A stretch of DNA of 11,900 nucleotides. Source: an uncultured Lentisphaeria bacterium. GTDB lineage: Bacteria; Verrucomicrobiota; Lentisphaeria; Victivallales; UBA1829. The notes under the pieces are model-generated. The model saw only the letters and a program-made list of their open reading frames with translations, had not been told where the DNA came from and made no database searches. This document shows positions 1 through 5,477 of the stretch, piece after piece (the stretch's first letter is position 1; the number at the start of each line of letters is the position of its first letter). Made by a program: the position numbers and the translations under genes. The stretch lies in NCBI GenBank assembly GCA_905211485.1, contig CAJMAW010000099.1, positions 1 through 11,900 of the forward strand, read 5' to 3'.

Positions 1-175
1 TGTCGAACAGGTCGCCCGCCAGCAGCAGAAGCTGGACGCCGTGGTCGTTCGCCCACTCCACCAGACGCTCCGGCGTGCGGCGGCTCTCCGTGCGGCGCAG
101 CCGCGATTGCTCCGGCGTCAGCGCGGTGAAGGCACTGTCCAGGTGGAAGTCACCTGCGTGCAGCAGGCGCACCAT
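1..175 (-). CDS. SbcD/YhaO-type metallophosphoesterase (DNA repair nuclease), N-terminal fragment
   Basis: Only the first 58 codons are in the window; the gene continues past the left edge. Translation from the ATG at 175-173 begins MVRLLHAGDFHLDSAF and ends LLLLAGDLFD. These are the first two metal-binding motifs of calcineurin-like phosphoesterases: D-x-H at residues 9-11 and G-D-x-x-D at 54-58. The spacing and the DxHLDSAF and GDLFD wording are typical of the Mre11/SbcD/YhaO branch, which provides the nuclease subunit partnered with an SbcC-like SMC ATPase in DNA end processing. The start abuts the stop codon of the upstream deacylase gene with no gap, so the two are probably translationally coupled. 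An sbcC/YhaN-like ATPase just outside the window would fit, but cannot be seen. The family call is fairly safe; the exact subfamily is not. Confidence 0.8.
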   Translation of the reverse strand, partial: MVRLLHAGDFHLDSAFTALTPEQSRLRRTESRRTPERLVEWANDHGVQLLLLAGDLFD

Positions 176-664
176 TCAGGATTCCTCCGGCTGCCAGCCC
201 TTGCACACGTCCACCCACTGGACGAAGTTGCTGCCGCAGCAGTGCTCCAGCTCGGCGCAGGTCAGCTCGATGGCACTGGCCGCGCTGCCCACAGCGGGAA
301 ACACGGTGTCGAACCGCCGCAGGGATATATCCAGATACGTCTTTACGTCGGCGGGCAGGGCAAAGGGGCACACGCCGCCCACGGCGTGTCCGATGCGCTC
401 CACCGCCTCCGCCGCCGTGAGCATTTTCGCCTTCGTGCCGTAAAAGTGCTTGTACTTGCTGTTGTCCACCTTGGCGTCGCCGGCTGCCACGATGAGGATG
501 GGCTCCTCCCCCACCTTGAAGCTGAGGGTCTTGGCGATACGGGCTCCCTCCACGCCCAGAGCCAGCGCCGCCAGCTCCACCGTGGCACTGGATACTTCCA
601 GCTCGCGCATACGATCCGCTACGCCGTAGGGGGTCAGGTACGCTCTCACTTTTTCAACAGACAT
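176..664 (-). CDS. YbaK/EbsC-family aminoacyl-tRNA deacylase
   Basis: This 162-residue protein has the length and motif order of free-standing YbaK/ProX-type editing domains, which hydrolyse mischarged aminoacyl-tRNA (for example Cys- or Ala-tRNAPro) in the cytoplasm. Visible marks are the conserved lysine in the IAKTLSFK segment (K45), the DNSKYKHFYG segment at 67-76, the glycine-rich GHAVGGVCPFAL stretch at 92-103 that lines the substrate pocket, and the GSAASAIELT segment near 126-135. The ATG at 664 is preceded by AAGGAGAT at a good distance. The gene lies 69 bases after the ymdB-like gene and its stop touches the start of the SbcD-like gene, so it looks like part of one transcription unit. 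A TATTATAAA box lies upstream (about 686-694), but I see no matching -35. Which tRNA it edits cannot be told from the sequence. Confidence 0.88.
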   Translation of the reverse strand: MSVEKVRAYLTPYGVADRMRELEVSSATVELAALALGVEGARIAKTLSFKVGEEPILIVAAGDAKVDNSKYKHFYGTKAKMLTAAEAVERIGHAVGGVCPFALPADVKTYLDISLRRFDTVFPAVGSAASAIELTCAELEHCCGSNFVQWVDVCKGWQPEES

Positions 665-733
665 GACGATCTATCTCCTTTTTCTTTATAATAGCCGCGT
701 TCGGTATACGGTATGCAGGGGTGCGCTGCGGCG

Positions 734-1513
734 TTATCGGATCTCGATGCGCTCCACGTTGGTGCAGAGCCCTGTGCCGCTGTCCAGCGTGAAGATGCAG
801 CCCTGCGCGGCGCAGGCTCCCTCCGCCGCCTGATACCGTCCCGGCAGTCCGCCCAGAAAAAACTCCACGGACTGCTCCGGGCGGACGCCCAGCACGGAGC
901 GGATGGGGCCGGTCATGCCCAGATCGGTGACGTAGCCGGTGCCCTTGGGGAACACCTGCATATCGGCGGTGGGCACGTGGGTATGGGTGCCCCAGAGGGC
1001 GGAGACGCGCCCGTCCAGATAGTACGCCAACGCCAGCTTTTCACTGGTGGCACCGGCGTGGAACTCCACCAGCGTGAAGGTGGGCTTGTCCGTCCGCGTC
1101 TTCAGCAGCTTGTCCGCCGTGGTGAAGGGGTTCTCGGCGTTGAAGTCCAGATCGCACCTGCCGATGAGCACCAGCACCGCCACGGTGAACGCGCCGCAGT
1201 CCACGGTCTGGTAGCCGTGGCCGGGGGCGCGGCCCGTGAAGTTGGCAGGGCGCAGGATGTAACGCTCCTCGTCCAGATAGCTGGCGATCTGGGGCTTGCC
1301 GAAGGTGTGGTTGCCCAGCGTGACCACGTCGGCACCGGCGGCGAACAGCAGCTCCGCCTGTACGCGGGTCAGCCCGCTGCCGGAGATATTCTCACCGTTG
1401 ACCACGGTGAAGTCGATGTGATGCTCCTTTTTGAAGGCTCGCAGCTGCTTCTCCAGCAGCTGTAAGCCCGTCTCGCTTGCCACATCGCCCAGCGAAAGCA
1501 CTTTATATTCCAC
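734..1513 (-). CDS. ymdB: YmdB-type (TIGR00282) metallophosphoesterase
   Basis: The 259-residue protein matches the YmdB family almost end to end. YmdB of Bacillus subtilis is a dinuclear-metal phosphodiesterase active on 2',3'-cyclic nucleotides that affects RNA levels and biofilm choice. The metal and active-site residues are present: D10 in LGDV, E41 in NGEN, N68-H69 in GNHTF, H152 in FHAGATSEK, and H177/H179 in GTHTHV. The PKGTGYVTDLGMTGP segment is also family-typical. One difference is glycine where the B. subtilis protein has glutamate just after the FHA histidine. The start is GTG at 1513, chosen because AAGGAGG lies about 7 bases upstream and the GDV strand begins right away. That ribosome binding site overlaps the stop of the lipoprotein gene 16 bases upstream, so the two are cotranscribed. 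Location near rny is the usual arrangement in Firmicutes. Confidence 0.93.
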   Translation of the reverse strand: MEYKVLSLGDVASETGLQLLEKQLRAFKKEHHIDFTVVNGENISGSGLTRVQAELLFAAGADVVTLGNHTFGKPQIASYLDEERYILRPANFTGRAPGHGYQTVDCGAFTVAVLVLIGRCDLDFNAENPFTTADKLLKTRTDKPTFTLVEFHAGATSEKLALAYYLDGRVSALWGTHTHVPTADMQVFPKGTGYVTDLGMTGPIRSVLGVRPEQSVEFFLGGLPGRYQAAEGACAAQGCIFTLDSGTGLCTNVERIEIR

Positions 1514-1529
1514 GGGATACGCCTCCTTG

Positions 1530-2768
1530 TCAGTCGTTCCAGCCGACGATCTTCGTCAGCTGGCGGTTGGTGTAGTAATAGGCGGAGGCGGGGAAGTTCC
1601 GCAGATCCGCCGTGTTGGAGCAGAGCAGGTAGTCCACCACCGCGCCGTCGCCGTCCCGCACGACATCCTGAATGACGGTGGTGTGGTTGGCAGGCTCCTG
1701 TACGCCCATGGTGATGATGTCGCCAATCTCGCCGCTGAAGTAGGGCGCGTTCACCACCGCCACAAGCCCATGCGCACGGGGCGTTGCGGCGTACTCCAGA
1801 AACCAGCCCACGTTCACCCAGGGCAGCGACGCCTTACTCTTGCTGTACCAATACCAGCCCTTTTCGTAGCCGCCATCGTCGTCCATGGGGATACCGCCCG
1901 CCAGCAGCACCTGTGAGCCGAAGTTCATGCAGTTGCCGCCCACCTCGTCGTACGCCATGAAGGTGTCGCTCCGCTTGCCCACGTAGGCGAGCATATACTG
2001 CCGCGCCGCCTGCCGGTCGTAGGGGTGGTCGGTGGCGGGGAGCACCGCCGATACGTCGCGGGGCAGCTCACGCCGCGCCTCGATATAGTCGGTGATGGCG
2101 GGGAAGTTTTTATCCTGCCCGGTGAGGCGGTCATAGTCCGCGCTGTAATAGGGGTTGTCGTCGGAGGTGTGGCGGAGGATGTGCCAGCGGTCGTTGCTGC
2201 CCACAAGGGTGAATGTGTGCTCCACGCCCAGCTGCTCCGAGGCGAGACCGTTCAGCCCCGCGAAGTAGACCACGCTGCTCTCCCGGAGGACAACGTCCAC
2301 GGCTCCCTCCGTCTCCTCCGACGGCGAGAGGGATTCACAGCGCAGGGCGTAGCTATACGAGGTCATGGTCAGATCCAGGGGCGACAGGCGGCGGATGACG
2401 CACAGCCCGTGCCAGACGGTCTTGTGGTACGCTGTCTCCGCCGCGTCCGCGAACAGCTCGGAGGGGTCGATGACCTGTAGGCTGGCGATGGAGCGGTAAT
2501 AGCAGTCCATGAAGTCCAGCAGCAGAAGCTCCTGTCCCACCGTCATGCCCTTGTCCGCTCCGCCGCTGATGCGCTCGAAGTCGGGGGAGAGCGTCTGCCC
2601 CGCCACGGTGCCGTTCCATGTGTCGGCGCGGCGGTGCCAGACCTCCGTTTCCGGAACGTCGGCGGTCAGGTGCTGCTCCTCCGGCGGGATATCGCCGGTG
2701 GCGGGCAGGCAGGCGGTCAGGGTGAGCAGCGTTGCCAGCAGCAGGCATACAAGTGTAAATCGCTTCAT
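1530..2768 (-). CDS. Lipoprotein with C-terminal amidase_6-like (putative amidase) domain
   Basis: The 412-residue protein starts with a lipoprotein signal: basic MKR, a leucine-rich core, and the lipobox LTAC with the lipidated cysteine at C20, so it should be anchored outside the membrane. Residues 30-245 form an extracellular region I do not recognise. Residues 248-412 resemble the putative amidase domain of Firmicutes (amidase_6, an NlpC/P60-like cysteine hydrolase fold): YDRQAARQYMLAY, then GGNCMNFGSQVLLAGG with the likely catalytic C280, then GEIGD (345-350), and NHTTVI with the likely catalytic H362. These features suggest a cell-wall peptide or amide bond as substrate, but this is inferred. 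The ATG at 2768 follows GGAGG by 7 bases. A promoter within the upstream terminator (2822-2850) would give a leader of about 45 bases. It is probably cotranscribed with ymdB. Confidence 0.82.
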   Translation of the reverse strand: MKRFTLVCLLLATLLTLTACLPATGDIPPEEQHLTADVPETEVWHRRADTWNGTVAGQTLSPDFERISGGADKGMTVGQELLLLDFMDCYYRSIASLQVIDPSELFADAAETAYHKTVWHGLCVIRRLSPLDLTMTSYSYALRCESLSPSEETEGAVDVVLRESSVVYFAGLNGLASEQLGVEHTFTLVGSNDRWHILRHTSDDNPYYSADYDRLTGQDKNFPAITDYIEARRELPRDVSAVLPATDHPYDRQAARQYMLAYVGKRSDTFMAYDEVGGNCMNFGSQVLLAGGIPMDDDGGYEKGWYWYSKSKASLPWVNVGWFLEYAATPRAHGLVAVVNAPYFSGEIGDIITMGVQEPANHTTVIQDVVRDGDGAVVDYLLCSNTADLRNFPASAYYYTNRQLTKIVGWND

Positions 2769-2821
2769 GGGGTATCCTCCATAGGGGGCGGCGGGGCGGT
2801 TCCTCTGTCTCTATACGGGAC

Positions 2822-2850
2822 ATTATAACAAAAGCAGAGCCGCTTCGCAA
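2822..2850 (-). promoter_or_regulatory. Predicted sigma-70/sigma-A promoter for the lipoprotein-ymdB operon
   Basis: Reading the minus strand, TTGCGA (2845-2850) is followed after exactly 17 bases by a perfect TATAAT (2822-2827). Transcription would start near 2814, about 45 bases before the lipoprotein ATG. The -35 box lies in the loop and second arm of the rny terminator hairpin, and the -10 box overlaps the end of its T-rich tail. This is a direct sequence match; activity is inferred. Confidence 0.65.
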
Positions 2851-2865
2851 TCCGAAGCGGCTCTG
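2828..2865 (-). terminator. Rho-independent terminator after rny
   Basis: A perfect 13-bp stem (CAGAGCCGCTTCG at 2853-2865 on the minus strand pairing with CGAAGCGGCTCTG at 2835-2847) encloses a 5-base loop and is followed on the minus strand by CTTTTGTT. It begins 15 bases beyond the rny stop codon, the expected place for an intrinsic terminator. The plus-strand side has no T tract, so it should act on minus-strand transcripts. Confidence 0.85.
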
Positions 2866-2879
2866 TAAAAAGTAAATTT

Positions 2880-5429
2880 TTATTTCGCGTACTCCACGAC
2901 CTTCGTTTCCCGCAGGACGTGAACCTTGATCTGACCGGGGTATTCCAGCTCGCTCTCGATGCGCTTTGCCAGCTCGCGGGCAAGAATGACCATCTCGTCC
3001 TCGCTGACCTGCTCCGGCTTGACCATGACGCGAACCTCGCGTCCCGCCTGGATGGCGTAGCTCTTCTCCACGCCGGGATAGGAGCCGGTGATCTCCTCCA
3101 GCTTCTCCAGACGCTTGATGTAGTTCTCCAGATTCTCGCGCCGTGCGCCGGGACGCGCCGCAGAGATGGCGTCCGCCGCCTGCACGAGACACGCCACCAG
3201 CGTCCGGCACTCCACATCGCCGTGGTGCGCCTGAATGGCGTGGATGATGTCCTCTTTTTCCCGGTACTTCCGGGCGTACTCCACGCCCAGCGCCACGTGG
3301 GTGCCCTCGAACTCGTGGTCAAGAGCCTTGCCGATGTCGTGGAGCAGACCGGCGCGCTTGGCAGCCTGCACGTCCGCGCCCAGCTCCGCCGCCATCATGC
3401 CGGCGATATGGCTGACCTCGATGGAGTGCTGCAGCACGTTCTGCCCGTAGCTGGTGCGGTAGTGCAGCTTGCCCAGCAGCTTTTGCAGCTCCGGGTGCAG
3501 TCCGCGGACACCGGTCTCCAGCACGGCGCGCTCGCCCTCGGCACGGATGACGCCGTCCACCTCCCGGCGAGCCTTCTCCACCATCTCCTCGATGTGGGTG
3601 GGGTGGATGCGCCCGTCGGCGATGAGCTTTTCCAGAGCCAGACGCGCCACCTCGCGGCGGACAGGCTCGAAGCAGGAGACGGTGATCGCCTCCGGCGTGT
3701 CGTCGATGATGAGATCCGCGCCGGTCAGCGTCTCCAGCGTGCGGATATTGCGTCCCTCGCGCCCGATGATACGACCCTTCATCTCGTCGTTGGGCAGGGG
3801 CACCACGCTGACGGTGATCTCCGCCACGTGGTCGGCGGCGCAGCGTTGGATGGCGGTCGCCACGATCTCGCGGGCGCGCTGATCCGCCTCGTCCTTGGCA
3901 CGGGCCTCGATCTCCTTGATCTTCAGTGCCGTCTCGTGGGTGACCTCGGACTCCACCTGGGCGATGAGGTATTCCTTCGCCTGATCCGCGGTGAAGCCGG
4001 AAATGCGCTCCAGCATCTCGGTCTGGCTGCGCTTGATGAGCTTGATCTCCTCCTGCTCCTTGTCCAGAGCTGCATGCTTCTGGGCCAGGGCCTCTTCCTT
4101 CTTTTCGATCATCTCGGTCTTGTGATCGAGGTTCTCTTCCTTCTGCTGCAGACGGCGTTCCTGCTTCTGCTGTTCGAGTTCTTCGCGTTCTTTGCGGAGG
4201 CGCTCTTCTTCCTTGCGTTTCATTTCTTCGGCTTCGAAGAGTTTGCGCTGGCGTTCGAGTTCTTCGCGTTGCTGCCGGAGTTTTTCCAATTCCTCCTGGT
4301 GTTTTCTGCGGAGTTCAAACTGTTCGAGCTCGCGTTTCTGGCGTTCGAGTTCTTCGCGTTCGCGAATGAGTTTTTCTTCCGCCTCGCGCTTGATTTTCTC
4401 CATGTTGAGACGTTCTTCTTCGAGCTTGCGCTGACGTTCGGCTTCTTCAGCGGCCTGACGCTGATATTTCAGTTCTTCAATCTGCTTGCGTTCCTCCATC
4501 AGACGGCGGTGTTCCTCTTCCGCTTCCATTTGGAGACGCTGGAGTTCCTGTTTTTCCTTAAGTTCCCGTTCCAGGGCTTCCCGTTCTCTCCGGATGCGTT
4601 CTTCAGCTTCGCGTTTCATCTGCTGGATTTTCTGGAGCTCGAGTTCTTCCCTGGAAGGCATGACGGAGCGTTTAAAATCCACTTTGGAAGACGAAGTGTC
4701 GTCATCCAGCAAATAGTCCTTCTGCGTGATCGGCACTGCTCTCTGAGTGACGGCGCCGAGAGTATTCATAATGGATGCCGGCACCACGGTTGTCGAGGCC
4801 GTATGGCGTGAACCGGGATTTGCTGCGGCGCGTGGCTGTTGCGCAGGCTGCATCGGGTGAGCTCCCCCTGCCGGTGCGGCTGGCCTTGCGGAAGAAACGG
4901 AAGCAGAAGGAATGAACGGCGCCTGTCCCTGAGCGATCTTGGTTTCCGCCATGGTTGAGGAAGGAACCTGCTGTGGCTGCGGAGGAAGAGTCTGCGGTGC
5001 TTGCTGCTGGATTTGGGGCTGCGATGCCGCGGCGGCCTGCTGCTGCGGCCGCGGAGGAGAAGGAGGAACCTGCTGCGGGGGCACTGCCGCCGCATGAGCA
5101 GAAGCTCCGGGTTTTGCGGAAGGTTTCGCCGCCGGACCGAAATGAAGTTTTTTCTTGGCGCCTCCCGGCATGGCTATGATTTTTTTTCCGGGGGCTTTCG
5201 CCATAATTTTCTGCCCGGATTTCACAGGGGGCTTTTCCACCGCGGTGCCGAAGTTCCCGAATCCGTCATCCACGGCCTGAGCGACTTTGACCTGTTTGTT
5301 GTTGTCTTTTGACTGTCCCCCGTCCGCGGGATGCATCATCTGGCCGCACTGGGGGCAGACAAATTCATCCATCGGTTTGTCCAGTTCCCCGACGATACCG
5401 CATCCGTCACATTTCATCAGATAAGGCAT
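2880..5429 (-). CDS. rny: Ribonuclease Y C-terminal portion fused in frame to a foreign zinc-ribbon/coiled-coil N-terminus (probable chimera)
   Basis: This is an 849-residue ORF, although RNase Y is normally about 520 residues. From about residue 422 to the end it is ordinary RNase Y, the endoribonuclease that starts mRNA decay in Firmicutes: coiled coil from ERRLQQKEENLD (424-435), KH domain with GRIIGREGRN (552-561), and HD domain with H668, H697-D698 and D753, ending in the family-typical RETKVVEYAK-like tail. The first roughly 95 residues of a normal RNase Y, including the membrane anchor, are absent. In their place are 421 unrelated residues: a zinc ribbon with two CxxC pairs (7-10, 25-28), a Pro/Gln/Ala-rich stretch (about 100-205), and a charged coiled coil (about 258-420). 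Lysine codons switch at the boundary. The ATG at 5429 has TAGGAG upstream. I read it as two half-genes joined by assembly; a real fusion is the alternative. Confidence 0.85.
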   Translation of the reverse strand: MPYLMKCDGCGIVGELDKPMDEFVCPQCGQMMHPADGGQSKDNNKQVKVAQAVDDGFGNFGTAVEKPPVKSGQKIMAKAPGKKIIAMPGGAKKKLHFGPAAKPSAKPGASAHAAAVPPQQVPPSPPRPQQQAAAASQPQIQQQAPQTLPPQPQQVPSSTMAETKIAQGQAPFIPSASVSSARPAAPAGGAHPMQPAQQPRAAANPGSRHTASTTVVPASIMNTLGAVTQRAVPITQKDYLLDDDTSSSKVDFKRSVMPSREELELQKIQQMKREAEERIRREREALERELKEKQELQRLQMEAEEEHRRLMEERKQIEELKYQRQAAEEAERQRKLEEERLNMEKIKREAEEKLIREREELERQKRELEQFELRRKHQEELEKLRQQREELERQRKLFEAEEMKRKEEERLRKEREELEQQKQERRLQQKEENLDHKTEMIEKKEEALAQKHAALDKEQEEIKLIKRSQTEMLERISGFTADQAKEYLIAQVESEVTHETALKIKEIEARAKDEADQRAREIVATAIQRCAADHVAEITVSVVPLPNDEMKGRIIGREGRNIRTLETLTGADLIIDDTPEAITVSCFEPVRREVARLALEKLIADGRIHPTHIEEMVEKARREVDGVIRAEGERAVLETGVRGLHPELQKLLGKLHYRTSYGQNVLQHSIEVSHIAGMMAAELGADVQAAKRAGLLHDIGKALDHEFEGTHVALGVEYARKYREKEDIIHAIQAHHGDVECRTLVACLVQAADAISAARPGARRENLENYIKRLEKLEEITGSYPGVEKSYAIQAGREVRVMVKPEQVSEDEMVILARELAKRIESELEYPGQIKVHVLRETKVVEYAK
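4158..4192. other. Probable chimeric junction between two genomes
   Basis: RNase Y similarity begins at codons 422-424 (about 4158-4166). Going towards the N-terminus, the coiled coil continues with no RNase Y character. Of the 18 lysine codons between residues 253 and 413, 13 are AAA. All 9 between residues 422 and 466 are AAG. The change therefore falls between codons 413 and 422. An 18-base sequence at 4172-4189 that recurs twice more in the coil lies exactly here, a suitable spot for mis-joining reads. Confidence 0.7.
4172..4360. repeat. Short direct repeats in the coiled-coil coding region
   Basis: The 18-mer GTTCGAGTTCTTCGCGTT occurs exactly at 4172-4189, 4253-4270 and 4343-4360. The latter two copies extend to a 23-base identity (4248-4270 and 4338-4360) spaced 90 bases apart. 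On the coding strand it encodes the repeated coiled-coil motif REELE in one frame, so it probably reflects repetitive protein sequence rather than a mobile element. The first copy touches the suspected chimeric junction. Confidence 0.8.
4190..5429 (-). pseudogene. 5' portion of an unrecognised zinc-ribbon, Pro/Gln-rich, coiled-coil protein
   Basis: This is the N-terminal part of the 849-residue fused ORF, listed separately because it appears to be a truncated gene from the right-hand genome. It starts MPYLMKCDGCGIVGEL and carries a rubredoxin-like or zinc-ribbon fold: CDGC at 7-10 and CPQC at 25-28. A basic region (70-105) follows with KKIIAMPGGAKKK, then a low-complexity Pro/Gln/Ala stretch to about 205, a short acidic-serine patch (LLDDDTSSS, 240-248), and a long Glu/Arg/Lys coiled coil. 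There is no signal peptide or membrane helix, so a cytoplasmic scaffold or nucleic-acid-associated protein is possible, but no function can be assigned. The real C-terminus is missing. It lies 48 bases after ileS with its own TAGGAG ribosome binding site. Confidence 0.5.
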
Positions 5430-5477
5430 GAATCGCTCCTACATTTTATATAGAACTGTTTTTTTTTGACTGCTGAT

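Noticed and set aside
713..1465. Plus-strand open frame antisense to ymdB
   Set aside because: The minus-strand frame carries all YmdB metal ligands; the antisense frame is a codon-bias shadow.
2919..4811. Plus-strand open frame of 630 codons antisense to rny
   Set aside because: It is a shadow of GC-rich and coiled-coil codons on the opposite strand. The translation is a Leu/Phe/His-rich run with no domain features, and the minus-strand protein has clear KH and HD motifs.
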